DNA of 64,000 nucleotides, from NCBI GenBank assembly GCA_934717185.1, contig CAKUYQ010000008.1, positions 1 to 64,000 of the forward strand. Reading direction: 5' to 3'. Origin of the DNA: an uncultured Bacteroidales bacterium (GTDB lineage Bacteria; Bacteroidota; Bacteroidia; Bacteroidales; UBA932). Position numbers and translations under genes: made by a program. Every line of letters starts with the position of its first letter. The stretch's first letter is position 1. A model generated the notes under the pieces. The model ran no database searches. It saw only the letters and a program-made list of their open reading frames with translations, and was not told where the DNA came from. Below, one piece after another: positions 35,065 to 44,009 of the stretch.

Positions 35065-35095
35065 TTTAATATTTCCACAACTTATAGTAAATTTG
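35065..35095 (+). promoter_or_regulatory. Candidate promoter of the nucleoside kinase gene
   Basis: TAAATTTG (35088-35095) fits the -7 consensus, with TTTA 19 bp upstream (35065-35068). Start codon follows 21 bp downstream. Confidence 0.4.
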
Positions 35096-35116
35096 TACTG
35101 TACATATACTTGAATT

Positions 35117-36781
35117 ATGGTAAAAATATTTTGCAAGAACACAGGAACTTTCAAATACTTTGAGGAGGGAACACCGCTTTTGGATATGGTAGATGAATTC
35201 GATTTTCCAAAACCGTATCAAATCCTCTCCGCTAAGGTCAACAATGTTTCGGAAGGGTTAAAATACAGAGCTTACAAAAACAGGGATGTGGAGTTTTTGG
35301 ATTATACATCCTACAGCGGCCGCCGCGTCTATTCACGCTCGCTATGCTTCCTTTTAAGCAAATCTGCAAGGGATATCTTTCCCGGGTGCAGGATAGTTAT
35401 GCGCAGACCAATATCAAAAGGATATTTCTGTACACTTACGAAAGCAGATAATACACCTGTCACAGAGGATGATATAAAAAAGATTCGTGCACGGATGCAG
35501 GAAATTGTATCCAAAGATCTTCCTTTTCACAGATATGAGGTTCAGAGCAGTGAAGCCATTGCACTGTTTAAAGAACTTGGGTACAATGACAAAGTAAAAC
35601 TATTGGAATCTACAGGTGAGGCTTATGTTAAATATTACACTTTGGAAGACAGTGCAGATTACTACTATGATGCCCTTCTACCATCTACAGGATACCTTAA
35701 TGTGTGGAATTTGGAGCCATACAGAGGAGGTATGCTGCTCAGGATTCCAAACAGGCACAAGCCAAACGAACTTGCCCCATTCTTGGAACAGCCAAAGACA
35801 TTTGACGTATTTTCAGAAAACCTCAGATGGAATTTCATTATGGGACTGGAGAATGTAGGGGATGTGAACCAGGCCTGCAAGGAGGGAAAGGCAAGCGACC
35901 TTATTCAGATAGCTGAGGCCTTGCAGGATAGGAAGATAGTGCAGATTGCAGAGGAGATAGACAGACGTAGCAGAGAGGGTGGAGAGGTAAAAATAGTACT
36001 TATAACCGGTCCGAGCAGCAGTGGAAAGAGTACATTCTGCAAAAAACTTAGCATTCAGCTTATGGCTTGCGGAATACACCCTATCTCTTTCTCTACAGAT
36101 GATTATTTTGTAAACAGAGTTGACACACCTAAACTTCCCGACGGTACATACGATTTTGATAATTTTGATACTGTAGACCATGATGCTCTGCAGGCAGATG
36201 TTCTTAAACTTTTAAAAGGGGAGACTGTACAAATACCTGAATTCAATTTCGTTACCGGTATAAGAGAGTACAACGGCAAGACACTTGAACTTACTCCGGG
36301 AACTGTATTGCTTATAGAGGGAATACATGCCCTTAACCCAAATCTTACCAATCTTATTCCCGACAAAAATAAATTTAAAATATTCATAAACACAGTTACA
36401 AGTATTGCCTTGGATGACCATAACTGCATCCCTACAAGTGACAACAGACTGTTGAGAAGAATAATAAGAGATGCAAACAAAGGCGCCTTTACAGCATTGG
36501 AAACAATTAAGAACTGGCCGAATGTAAGACGAGAGGAGGTTAAATGGATCTATCCTTACCAGGAGAATGCAGATGTGATATTCAACTCTGCCTATCTGTT
36601 AGAGTTTGCCGTACTTAGAGCACATGCAGAACAGATACTTCGCACAGTTCCCAAGTGTGTTCCGGAATATAGCGAAGCACACAGGTTGCTTAAGTTTCTA
36701 AACTACTTTACTCCGGTATCAGACAAAGATGTTCCACCTACATCCATTATGAGGAGCGTAATAAACGGAAATAAGATATAA
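35117..36781 (+). CDS. TGS-domain/uridine kinase-type nucleoside kinase
   Basis: 554 aa. An N-terminal region like the TGS and editing-type domain of threonyl-tRNA synthetase (about 1-250) is fused to a P-loop uridine kinase/phosphoribulokinase domain (Walker A GPSSSGKST near residue 297; substrate segment STDDYFVNR; YDFDNFDTVDHDAL). This fusion is widespread in Bacteroidetes, annotated as nucleoside kinase. It probably phosphorylates uridine/cytidine in salvage; the role of the TGS part is unknown. The stop codon overlaps a shared terminator. Confidence 0.88.
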   Translation: MVKIFCKNTGTFKYFEEGTPLLDMVDEFDFPKPYQILSAKVNNVSEGLKYRAYKNRDVEFLDYTSYSGRRVYSRSLCFLLSKSARDIFPGCRIVMRRPISKGYFCTLTKADNTPVTEDDIKKIRARMQEIVSKDLPFHRYEVQSSEAIALFKELGYNDKVKLLESTGEAYVKYYTLEDSADYYYDALLPSTGYLNVWNLEPYRGGMLLRIPNRHKPNELAPFLEQPKTFDVFSENLRWNFIMGLENVGDVNQACKEGKASDLIQIAEALQDRKIVQIAEEIDRRSREGGEVKIVLITGPSSSGKSTFCKKLSIQLMACGIHPISFSTDDYFVNRVDTPKLPDGTYDFDNFDTVDHDALQADVLKLLKGETVQIPEFNFVTGIREYNGKTLELTPGTVLLIEGIHALNPNLTNLIPDKNKFKIFINTVTSIALDDHNCIPTSDNRLLRRIIRDANKGAFTALETIKNWPNVRREEVKWIYPYQENADVIFNSAYLLEFAVLRAHAEQILRTVPKCVPEYSEAHRLLKFLNYFTPVSDKDVPPTSIMRSVINGNKI

Positions 36782-36819
36782 AAAAGAAACGGTCATTTTC
36801 TTTCTGACCGTTTCTTTTT
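36781..36819. terminator. Perfect bidirectional terminator shared by the kinase and CobW-type genes
   Basis: AAAAAGAAACGGTCA and TGACCGTTTCTTTTT form a perfect 15-bp stem. The A-run and T-run make it work on both strands, and the two convergent genes end inside it or next to it. Confidence 0.92.
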
Positions 36820-38104
36820 ATAGTTCAAAATCGTTGTCAATACAGAAATCCAGCAATTCGGTAATTTTTTCTTTATCCATATGCTGGCCAATAAAGACTA
36901 TCTTTACCATTCGGTCTCCATATTTGTCATCCCAATCCTTAACAATGCTTGGATCCTGTGCCGCCATCTGTAGCAGCTCCTCCTCCGGTGCAGTAGCATA
37001 CCACTGCCCGGCCTCTTTCAAGGTCTTCTGTACCCCTGCCTGCTCAAACAGATATGACATGTCGGGATTATCATTAAAATAAACAACACCTTTGGCTCTG
37101 ATTACACTTGCCGGCCATCTCTTGGCCACGAAACTGTCAAATCTGTTTATATCAAAAGGTTTGCGCCGGTAGTAAACAAATGTGCCTATGCCGTACTCCT
37201 CAACCTCCCCCTCACCATGATGATGATGGTGGTGATGATGCCCGTGTTCATCCTCTTCATGTTCATGATGATGCCCATGCTCATGCTCATGTTCATGATG
37301 TTCATCCTCTTCATGCTCGTGATGGTGTTCATGGTGCTCGGATAGCGCCTCATGCTCCTCCTCCTCTGTTGCAGATCTTTCAAGTTCCCGTACCCATCCG
37401 GCAGAGGCTGAAACAGTATTGTAGTCAAACATATTTGTGTTAAGGATTGCAGGAAGCGGAATATCTGCCCAATCGCATTCCATAATTTTTGCCCCGGGCT
37501 GAAGATTCTTAACAATCTCCTTTATTCTGCCAAGCTCCTCCTTGGATACCTCAGAAGCTTTGTTGATTACAACAATATTGCAGAATTCCAATTGCTGAAT
37601 CACCAAGTTCTCTATATCATCTTCATCTATATTCTTTCTCTTTAGCTGTTCACCGCAGGCAAATTCACTCTGCATTCTAAGTGCATCTACCACAGTTACT
37701 ATGGCGTCCAATTTTGGAATACCGTTTTTTGTATAGTGCGGCGGCATTTGCGGAATAGAGCAGATAGTCCTTGCTATAGGTTCAGGTTCGCATATACCGC
37801 TAGCTTCAATGACAATATAATCGAACTTGCCCAACTTTATTATATCTGTAAGTTGCTCCACTAAATCCATTTTTAGGGTACAGCAGATACATCCGTTCTG
37901 GAGGGCTACAAGGCTGTCATCCTTCTTCCCGACAATTCCTCCTTTTTGTATGAGGTCTGCATCTATATTAACTTCCCCAATATCATTTACAATAACTGCG
38001 AATTTAATACCTCTGTCATTAGACAAAATGTGGTTTACCAATGTGGTTTTGCCGCTCCCCAAATATCCTGTAAGCAGCAAAACAGGTGTCTCTTTTTTTT
38101 GCAT
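36818..38104 (-). CDS. CobW/COG0523 G3E-family GTPase, putative zinc chaperone, with long His-rich segment
   Basis: 428 aa. Walker A GYLGSGKTT (13-21), the metal-binding CxCC motif (Cys72, Cys74, Cys75, in GCICC), VIEASGICEP and a C-terminal CobW_C domain with the FVYYRRKPFD segment. Between the GTPase and C-terminal domains (about 245-300) is a linker made almost only of His, Glu, Asp and Gly, including an eight-His run. COG0523 GTPases insert Zn or other metals into client proteins; the linker should bind several metal ions. No Zur site was identified. Confidence 0.88.
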   Translation of the reverse strand: MQKKETPVLLLTGYLGSGKTTLVNHILSNDRGIKFAVIVNDIGEVNIDADLIQKGGIVGKKDDSLVALQNGCICCTLKMDLVEQLTDIIKLGKFDYIVIEASGICEPEPIARTICSIPQMPPHYTKNGIPKLDAIVTVVDALRMQSEFACGEQLKRKNIDEDDIENLVIQQLEFCNIVVINKASEVSKEELGRIKEIVKNLQPGAKIMECDWADIPLPAILNTNMFDYNTVSASAGWVRELERSATEEEEHEALSEHHEHHHEHEEDEHHEHEHEHGHHHEHEEDEHGHHHHHHHHGEGEVEEYGIGTFVYYRRKPFDINRFDSFVAKRWPASVIRAKGVVYFNDNPDMSYLFEQAGVQKTLKEAGQWYATAPEEELLQMAAQDPSIVKDWDDKYGDRMVKIVFIGQHMDKEKITELLDFCIDNDFEL

Positions 38105-38141
38105 TTCTTAACTCCTTTTCTTTCTCGTTCAGCAATAGCCG

Positions 38142-38177
38142 CAAAAGTAATAATTATTGCAATAAAATGTATCTTTG
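38142..38177. promoter_or_regulatory. Divergent -7 elements for the CobW-type gene and menA
   Basis: Minus-strand TACTTTTG (38142-38149) faces the CobW-type gene, 37 bp from its start. Plus-strand TATCTTTG (38170-38177) faces menA, 42 bp from its start. The promoters sit back to back in a 115-bp gap. Confidence 0.45.
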
Positions 38178-38219
38178 CAACCTATTGAAATGGGCATTGA
38201 ATAGTATAATTGTGTTTAT

Positions 38220-39080
38220 ATGATAAAAGATTGGATAGAGGCAATACGCCCAAGAACTTTGCCGGCATCTGCATCTCCGGTGTTGGTTGCCGGGGCATAC
38301 GGATGGCATTTTGACAAGTTTCAACCTGTTGTAATTGGAATATGTTTAGTGTTTGCAATTTTGGCACAGATAGCGTCAAATCTTGCAAATGACTACTTTG
38401 ACTTTAAAAAGGGGATAGATGATGAGCACAGGACAGGTCCCAAGAGGGCGGTTGCAAGCGGAACGATAACACCCAAGGCAATGCTTGTTGCAACATTGGT
38501 TACTCTTGGCGTTGCCTGTGCCGTGGGCTGTACCCTTATCTGTTATGGAGGATGGATACTTTTACCTGCCGGTGTTATAATAGCGCTGTTTGCACTTGCA
38601 TATTCTGCGGGGCCTTATCCGCTCTCCTGTCATGGTTTGGGCGATCTTACCGTGTTTGTTTTCTTTGGCCTTATTGCCGTTGATCTTACCTATTTTATTC
38701 AGGCAGAGACAGTTGAGACTATGGTATGGCTTGGAAGTGCAGGAGTAGGTCTTTTGTCTGTAAATATTCTTTTGGTGAATAACTACAGAGATATGGAGAA
38801 TGATGCAAAGGCTCACAAAATAACAACCGTTGTTATGTTTGGCAGACAATGGGCCGAGCTTACATATTTAGTTAACGGGATTGCGGCAGTATGGCTTGCA
38901 TCTTACGAAAAACCTGTAATTGCACTATTTCTTATTCCATATCTTGTCATTCATTACTTTACATGGAAACAGATGAGGCATAAACGAGATTTCAAATTGA
39001 ATCCTGTGTTGGGTAAAACTGCAAGGAATCTGCTTTTATTTTCATTGTTACTGATTTTGGCACTTGTGTGTTTACCTTAG
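38220..39080 (+). CDS. menA: 1,4-dihydroxy-2-naphthoate polyprenyltransferase
   Basis: 286-aa integral membrane prenyltransferase (UbiA fold) with about eight helices. It has WIEAIRPRTLPA at the start, the first Asp-rich motif NDYFDFKKGIDDEHRTGPKRAVASG (key part NDYFD, about 59-63) and the second NNYRDMENDA (about 188). It joins DHNA to a polyprenyl chain to form demethylmenaquinone. The earlier pathway steps are encoded at 52.4-59.2 kb. Confidence 0.93.
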   Translation: MIKDWIEAIRPRTLPASASPVLVAGAYGWHFDKFQPVVIGICLVFAILAQIASNLANDYFDFKKGIDDEHRTGPKRAVASGTITPKAMLVATLVTLGVACAVGCTLICYGGWILLPAGVIIALFALAYSAGPYPLSCHGLGDLTVFVFFGLIAVDLTYFIQAETVETMVWLGSAGVGLLSVNILLVNNYRDMENDAKAHKITTVVMFGRQWAELTYLVNGIAAVWLASYEKPVIALFLIPYLVIHYFTWKQMRHKRDFKLNPVLGKTARNLLLFSLLLILALVCLP

Positions 39081-39094
39081 GCTTAGAATTTAGT

Positions 39095-39260
39095 TGAAAG
39101 TGTATAGTGTACAGAGAGTATAGAAGGTAAAGAGGGTAGAGAGTGTAGAGAGTGTAAAGAAAGTAAAGAGAGTAGAGAAAACTTTTGCATTGTCATTGGA
39201 GATTTATAAGCAATAGAGAGTATTGAATGTAAAAAGCGAAGGCTAAAGCCGAGACTATCT
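39095..39260. repeat. Degenerate short tandem repeat tract (GTAGAGA/GTAAAGA nonamers)
   Basis: A 90-bp run of AGAGTAGAGA-, AAGTAAAGA- and GGTAGAGAG-like units is followed by one AAGGCTAAAGCC unit. Similar wording recurs around 46.4, 52.3, 56.6 and 58.0 kb. It lies between menA and a lipoprotein gene. Confidence 0.6.
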
Positions 39261-39295
39261 ATAAATACAATTGACAGCATTTTACAAATAATACT

Positions 39296-39303
39296 TAGAT
39301 TTG
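39296..39303 (+). promoter_or_regulatory. Candidate -7 element for the 39342 lipoprotein
   Basis: TAGATTTG fits TAnnTTTG, 39 bp before the ATG. TTGA lies 21 bp upstream as a weak -33 box. Confidence 0.35.
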
Positions 39304-39341
39304 CAACCTAAATTTAAGATCACGTAATAAAAATTATCATA

Positions 39342-39809
39342 ATGAAAAAATTATTTCAAATTGTATTGATGTTTGTTTTTGCTGCTTTATGTTCCTGCAG
39401 CAGCGATAGTGAAGAGACTGTTATTTACAGAATCTATTTTTCTGATGCTACAGAAGGATTTATGGGAAGTACAGATAGTGAGGCTTATTCTGTGTACAGC
39501 TCCATAAAATCCGGTATAGTTGAATTTGAGAAAAAATATTGCGGTGAATGGAGTTATGTTGTGAAAGAGGGTGATTACGACTCAAGTGACAAGAGTGCAA
39601 GCTCTAAATTTGAAGATGTAACCAATTACTTTAAGAATTTTGAGATAGCTGCCAATGATAAATTGGCAAATTTGCCATCTACCGGGAGCAACGAGTTTAA
39701 ATTTGCAGGAAAGTTGGTTATCACAAGATTGTCATCAAAAGGGGAGGGGGAACAGCTTTTGAACAGTTATAGTTACTCATTTGATTTTGGGAACAATAAA
39801 GAACTTTAA
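39342..39809 (+). CDS. Small lipoprotein, 155 aa, unknown function
   Basis: Signal peptide with a lipobox ending LCSC (Cys18). The mature part is acidic and Ser-rich with mixed alpha/beta pattern and no family I recognise. It has its own -7-like site upstream and a clear terminator downstream, so it is a single-gene unit. Confidence 0.7.
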   Translation: MKKLFQIVLMFVFAALCSCSSDSEETVIYRIYFSDATEGFMGSTDSEAYSVYSSIKSGIVEFEKKYCGEWSYVVKEGDYDSSDKSASSKFEDVTNYFKNFEIAANDKLANLPSTGSNEFKFAGKLVITRLSSKGEGEQLLNSYSYSFDFGNNKEL

Positions 39810-39827
39810 AAAAGTAAAAATACTAAT

Positions 39828-39868
39828 AAAAGGGATGGCCGAAATTAGCGGTCATCCCCTTTATTTTT
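39828..39868. terminator. Bidirectional terminator between the lipoprotein and dxs-like genes
   Basis: AAAGGGATGGCCG pairs with CGGTCATCCCCTTT (about 13 bp, one bulge) around a 7-nt loop, with A-rich and T-rich flanks. Confidence 0.85.
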
Positions 39869-39899
39869 AAATAAGCCGGCTAAGAAGCGGACTTTTTTA

Positions 39900-41669
39900 T
39901 TATAGATTTTTAAGGACATCCTCTGCAATCTGCGGAGCAGTAAGCCTGTTGGCTTCCAGCAACTCTCTTATATTGTATCTATCCTCAAACTGCTTACGCT
40001 CACCTCTCACCAAAACCTTCATATTGGTGTTGCCGTAATATCTTGCAATCTTCTCACCCCATCCGCCATCAATCTGGCCATCTTCGAGTGTAACTACTAA
40101 ACTATGATTAGCCTTTAGAGCATCCAAAGCCTCTGTATCCAATGAGGTAATGATTCTTGGGTTTACTACCGTTGCATCTATGTTATGCTCTTTTAGAAGT
40201 TCTGCTGCCTTAACTGCCAAATGATAGTATGTTCCGAGTCCAAGTATGGCTACCTTGTTACCTTTACGTGTTATCTCATATTTTGGTCTTGACCAATCTA
40301 CCTTATTGCCTGCAAGATATTCCTCTACCTCTTTGCGCTTTGCAACACCGTTTACAGGAACCCTTATTGCAACGGGATGCTCACGGTATTCAATAGCCCA
40401 TGTCATCATATCCAAGTATTCCTCTTTGCATGTTGGTGCCAAATAGATAAGATTGGGAATATTGCACAAAAGCGGAATATCGTAGAAACATGTATGTGTA
40501 ACATCGTTCATGCTCTCTATACCGCCCCAGAATACAAGCATAAGAGCAGGGTTATTGTTTATGCAAAGATCCTGAGAAAGCTGGTCGTATGTTCTTTGGA
40601 TGAATGTACTGTAAACACCCCATACAGGTTTGCCACCCCTTTTGGCAATACCGGAAGACATTGCAACGGCAGTCTCCTCTGCAATTCCAACATCTACAAA
40701 CTGTTTTCCTGCACGTTTCCTGCGTTCTGCATTAAATCCAAACACAGCCGGTGTTCCGGATGTTATTGCAACCAAGCCGGGATTTGAAGGCATCTTTTCA
40801 AGAAGGTATTCAGCAGTTATTGTCCCATAATCTTCACCCTCTGCTTTGAATTTGCTTTCGCCTGTTTTAAGATCGAAAGGCATTCCCCAATGCCATGACT
40901 CCTTGTCCTGCTCCGCAAACTTAAGACCCTTTCCTTTTAGAGTATTAATATGAACTACAACAGGATGGTCTATATCTTTAACTGTTTTAAAAGCCTCTAC
41001 CAAAGATGCTACGTTATTGCCATCACCAACATAGATATAATCCAATCCCATAGATCTGAATAGGTTGCACTCTGCCTTTCCGTTTGTTTCACGCAGGAGC
41101 ATAAGGTTATCATAAAGACCCCCATGATTCTCTGCAATGGACATCTGGTTGTCGTTCACAATAATTATAAAGTTGCTCTTAAGCTCGGAACCGGCAACAT
41201 CTAACCCCTCAAGCGCCTCACCTCCGCTCAATGAGCCATCTCCAATTACAGCAATGACATTCTCTTTACCGCCAAGCAGATCTCTTCCCTTTACAAGGCC
41301 GCATGCAAGGCTGACAGAGGTAGATGTGTGTCCTATAACAAAATGGTCGTGCTCGCTCTCAGAAGGTTCGCTATAACCGGAAACATCGTCGTAGTGTGCA
41401 GCATCCATAAAAGCCTCTTTTCTGCCTGTGAGAATCTTGTGCGGATAGCTTTGGTGCGATACGTCAAATACAATTTTATCTTCCGGAGAATTGAATACAT
41501 AGTGCAATGCAACAGTTGCTTCTACCATACCCAAATTAGGACCAATATGTCCTCCATGCTCGCTCACTTTCTGCAACAGGTAATGACGGGTCTCATCTGC
41601 AAGAACATTAAGTTCTTCCATGTTAAGTTTCTTAATATCGGCCGGGCCGTTAATCTTCTCTATATACAT
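39900..41669 (-). CDS. dxs: 1-deoxy-D-xylulose-5-phosphate synthase, short divergent form
   Basis: 589-aa thiamine-diphosphate enzyme, shorter than the usual 620-640. ThDP landmarks: GGHIGPNLG (about 39-47), GDGSLSGGEALEG and NDNQMSIAENHGGL (about 143-190), IAEETAVA carrying the catalytic Glu (about 330), and YSTFIQRTYDQ. Compared with canonical DXS, the DRAG(L/I)-type acceptor-binding segment reads WGGIESMNDVTH and the RYPRG region reads RVPVNG, so the glyceraldehyde-phosphate pocket looks changed. It belongs to a short DXS-like subfamily known from Firmicutes and other anaerobes. True DXS activity is likely but not certain; a second canonical dxs may exist elsewhere. Confidence 0.75.
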   Translation of the reverse strand: MYIEKINGPADIKKLNMEELNVLADETRHYLLQKVSEHGGHIGPNLGMVEATVALHYVFNSPEDKIVFDVSHQSYPHKILTGRKEAFMDAAHYDDVSGYSEPSESEHDHFVIGHTSTSVSLACGLVKGRDLLGGKENVIAVIGDGSLSGGEALEGLDVAGSELKSNFIIIVNDNQMSIAENHGGLYDNLMLLRETNGKAECNLFRSMGLDYIYVGDGNNVASLVEAFKTVKDIDHPVVVHINTLKGKGLKFAEQDKESWHWGMPFDLKTGESKFKAEGEDYGTITAEYLLEKMPSNPGLVAITSGTPAVFGFNAERRKRAGKQFVDVGIAEETAVAMSSGIAKRGGKPVWGVYSTFIQRTYDQLSQDLCINNNPALMLVFWGGIESMNDVTHTCFYDIPLLCNIPNLIYLAPTCKEEYLDMMTWAIEYREHPVAIRVPVNGVAKRKEVEEYLAGNKVDWSRPKYEITRKGNKVAILGLGTYYHLAVKAAELLKEHNIDATVVNPRIITSLDTEALDALKANHSLVVTLEDGQIDGGWGEKIARYYGNTNMKVLVRGERKQFEDRYNIRELLEANRLTAPQIAEDVLKNL

Positions 41670-41778
41670 AGGTATTTGTAATTATTAAAATTATTTGAAA
41701 CATATATTACTAACCAATAGGGTAGTGCGATTGTTTATAGTCAAACATATCTCATCTGCCGCCGCATGAACAGCAACA

Positions 41779-41925
41779 CAAAAATAGTACTAAAAATTAT
41801 TGTCGGGAAGCGGATTATTAATAAAAGGTAAATGTGGTAACAAAAACTGTAATTCTGTTAAACGGCTACCTTAAATAGCTGCGATTAGTTTTTTTACAAA
41901 ATTTTTATTTCAAATTTTACTTTTG
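41779..41925. promoter_or_regulatory. Divergent promoter region between dxs and the sigma-factor operon
   Basis: Minus-strand TATTTTTG (41779-41786) could serve dxs. Plus-strand TACTTTTG (41918-41925) could serve the sigma operon. The 41670-42105 gap also holds a TTGTCGGGAA motif (41800) and a one-mismatch copy (41982), but no gene. Confidence 0.35.
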
Positions 41926-42050
41926 CGCTTTATTAGGGTCTTTAATATAGACAACAGAGGGAATGAGGGATAATTCTTCGCTTCCCGACAGATGAGCTCA
42001 TAGTTGTTTTATTGCTAAATGGAGTGGTTTGTTCCAAGTGGCAATACTGA

Positions 42051-42066
42051 TTTACACAAGTGTAAA
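42051..42066. promoter_or_regulatory. Palindromic operator-like site before the sigma operon
   Basis: TTTACAC-AA-GTGTAAA: two perfect 7-bp arms with a 2-bp spacer, 39 bp upstream of the first ATG. It has the shape of a dimeric regulator site. Confidence 0.35.
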
Positions 42067-42105
42067 TTTTTGATTTATTCGTAATTGATATTAAGATTGA
42101 TTATC

Positions 42106-42507
42106 ATGAAAGAGGTTAACATTAAAAAATTATTCTTGCTTACAATGGCAGTCTGCTTTATTGGAACAGCTGCTTGTGCTGGTCCAAGAAGGGCTCATAT
42201 AGCCTGCAAACATCCAATCAGTTACAAATACTATAATTCCAAATATTGGAGACATTGCAGCTCTGCTGTTAATATAAGGAATGTAAACAAGTATATAATT
42301 GTAAACAGATTTACCAAAAATGAGAGAATGTCTTTAGTTATTGAATACTTAAAATGCAATGATTATATTACGGTAAGAACGTACTCAAAGATCACAGGTC
42401 TGAATAGAAAGACAGCAGAACTTGAACTTAGATCTTTTGCCAATGCTCCTGACTCTCAAATAGTGGTTTTGGAAAATTGCAAAAATGTTTTATTTACAAA
42501 AAGATAA
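42106..42507 (+). CDS. Exported small protein with winged-helix-like C-terminus
   Basis: 133 aa from the ATG at 42106 (the frame opens at a TTG, 42085). Signal peptide to about residue 25; TAACAG could be a lipoprotein or signal peptidase I site. The C-terminal part (about 75-130: ERMSLVIEYLK, YITVRTYSKITGLNRKTAE) has the spacing of a DeoR-like winged helix, odd for an exported protein. It lies 14 bp before the sigma gene and probably belongs to its operon. Function unknown. Confidence 0.6.
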   Translation: MKEVNIKKLFLLTMAVCFIGTAACAGPRRAHIACKHPISYKYYNSKYWRHCSSAVNIRNVNKYIIVNRFTKNERMSLVIEYLKCNDYITVRTYSKITGLNRKTAELELRSFANAPDSQIVVLENCKNVLFTKR

Positions 42508-42521
42508 CTATATACGGGTAA

Positions 42522-43061
42522 ATGACAATTTGCGATGCAGATATAATTGATGCTATGGAACGAAATGTAGAGGCTGGTTTCAAACTGCTTTTACAGAGGT
42601 ACAAAGAGCCTGTCTACTGGCATATACGCAGAATTGTGGTGTCTCATGCCGATGCACAAGATGCCATGCAGGAGACTTTTGTAAGAATTTATAAATCATA
42701 TACCTCTATAAAATCTCCAAATGCTTTTAAAGCATGGATATACAAAATTGCTACAAACGAGGCTCTCAGATTTAGAGACTGTAGAAAAATTGCTTTGTTG
42801 AATATAGATGACAAAACTGTTGACAAATCTAAAATGTTTGCATCTACATATGTCAATTTCAATGATTTAGAGGCAGTAAAGTTGCAGAAAGCAATACTAA
42901 GTTTGCCAACTAAACAGCAACTTGTATTTAATATGCGGTATTACGATGAACTTAGCTATGAACAGATTGCATCTGTTACCGGGTCTTTAGTCGTAAACGT
43001 TAAGGTTAATTACAGTATAGCTAAGAACAAGATTATTAACTATCTTAAAGAAAATGATTAA
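42522..43061 (+). CDS. ECF-type RNA polymerase sigma factor
   Basis: 179 aa. Region 2 (about 20-90) has the DAQDAMQETFVRIYKS pattern (key AQDAMQETF); region 4 (about 120-175) has LPTKQQLVFNMRYYDELSYEQIA (key FNMRYYDELSYEQIA), a helix-turn-helix. It should direct RNA polymerase to an envelope-related regulon. A candidate single-pass inner-membrane anti-sigma partner is encoded next. Confidence 0.92.
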   Translation: MTICDADIIDAMERNVEAGFKLLLQRYKEPVYWHIRRIVVSHADAQDAMQETFVRIYKSYTSIKSPNAFKAWIYKIATNEALRFRDCRKIALLNIDDKTVDKSKMFASTYVNFNDLEAVKLQKAILSLPTKQQLVFNMRYYDELSYEQIASVTGSLVVNVKVNYSIAKNKIINYLKEND

Positions 43062-43180
43062 GAGGTTGTCTGAATGGATTTGTACAAGATGATTATTTAA
43101 TAATGGCAACATAATTTTAAGACTAAAAGGTTGTAGAATCAAGATTTAAAAGTAGTGTTACTACATAAAAATATATTACA

Positions 43181-43546
43181 ATGAAACAGCAATATGATTT
43201 AAACAATATAGGCAAAAGACTCCCGTATACTGTACCTATCAATTTTTTTTCAAAAATTGATGATGAGATAGTACAAAGGATTGCGGAACGGGCTGAACCT
43301 ATTAAGAGTGATATCCGCTGTCTGCACATCAGATACAGTACCTTAAGAAAGGTAGCCTTATCTGCTGTTGCTGTACTGGCATTTGCTTTCGCAACAATTC
43401 AAACCATTCATTTGCTCAAGAGTACAAATGGCGGTTTTTCAAAAATAGAGAATGCCTTTTGCAGTTTATCTGATGATGATCAGACCTTTTTATTAGATGT
43501 TTATAACGAAGATTTATTTATTAACATACAAAACGAAGAACAATGA
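43181..43546 (+). CDS. Single-pass membrane protein, putative anti-sigma factor
   Basis: 121 aa. A cytosolic N-terminal part of about 55 residues (containing the VPINFFSKIDDEIVQRI segment) is followed by one transmembrane helix (about 58-76) and a short acidic periplasmic tail. Its place after an ECF sigma gene and its topology match Bacteroidetes anti-sigma-like proteins, though no ZAS motif is present. The stop overlaps the next ATG by 4 bp. Confidence 0.6.
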   Translation: MKQQYDLNNIGKRLPYTVPINFFSKIDDEIVQRIAERAEPIKSDIRCLHIRYSTLRKVALSAVAVLAFAFATIQTIHLLKSTNGGFSKIENAFCSLSDDDQTFLLDVYNEDLFINIQNEEQ

Positions 43547-44004
43547 CAAAATTATTCAAACATTTATTTATGGCCGTTTTAACAACTGCTATAAACGTTA
43601 TTTTCCTTAGTGAACTTTACGCACAACAGAACGACAAACAGCGTATGACACGCGATGAACTGGCTGAGGTACAGGCAAAACATATTGCATCTGAACTTGC
43701 CTTTGACGATCCTACCACTTTGAGATTCATAGAAACGTACAAAAATTACCAAAAAGAGATATGGAATCTTGGCCCGAGAGCAAAAAAAATAAATAGAATA
43801 GACTCTCAAACACCTACCGAGCAGGAATCACAGGCTGAGATTAATGCTAAATTCGAGAAGAGCCAGAAGATATTGGATATACGTAAAAAATACTATAATG
43901 AATATAGCAGTTTTTTAAGCCAAAGACAGATTCAGCGTGTATACGAATTGGAGAAAGATATTATGAAACGTCTTTCAAAACATAAAAACAGAAGTAGAAG
44001 ATAA
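43543..44004 (+). CDS. Periplasmic helical protein (Spy/sensor-like), 153 aa
   Basis: A signal peptide ends near residue 28 (LYAQQ). The mature part is all-helical and charged, with a Gln/Glu/Lys-rich run (AEINAKFEKSQKILDIRKKYY, key part EKSQKILDIRKKYY) like the small periplasmic Spy- or sensor-type proteins found behind ECF sigma genes in Bacteroidetes. It is translationally coupled (ATGA overlap) to the membrane protein before it. It probably reports envelope stress. Confidence 0.6.
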   Translation: MTKLFKHLFMAVLTTAINVIFLSELYAQQNDKQRMTRDELAEVQAKHIASELAFDDPTTLRFIETYKNYQKEIWNLGPRAKKINRIDSQTPTEQESQAEINAKFEKSQKILDIRKKYYNEYSSFLSQRQIQRVYELEKDIMKRLSKHKNRSRR

Positions 44005-44009
44005 TAGTT

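Noticed and set aside
37204..37370. Minisatellite array
   Set aside because: The repetitive DNA encodes the in-frame His/Glu linker of the CobW-type GTPase on the minus strand.
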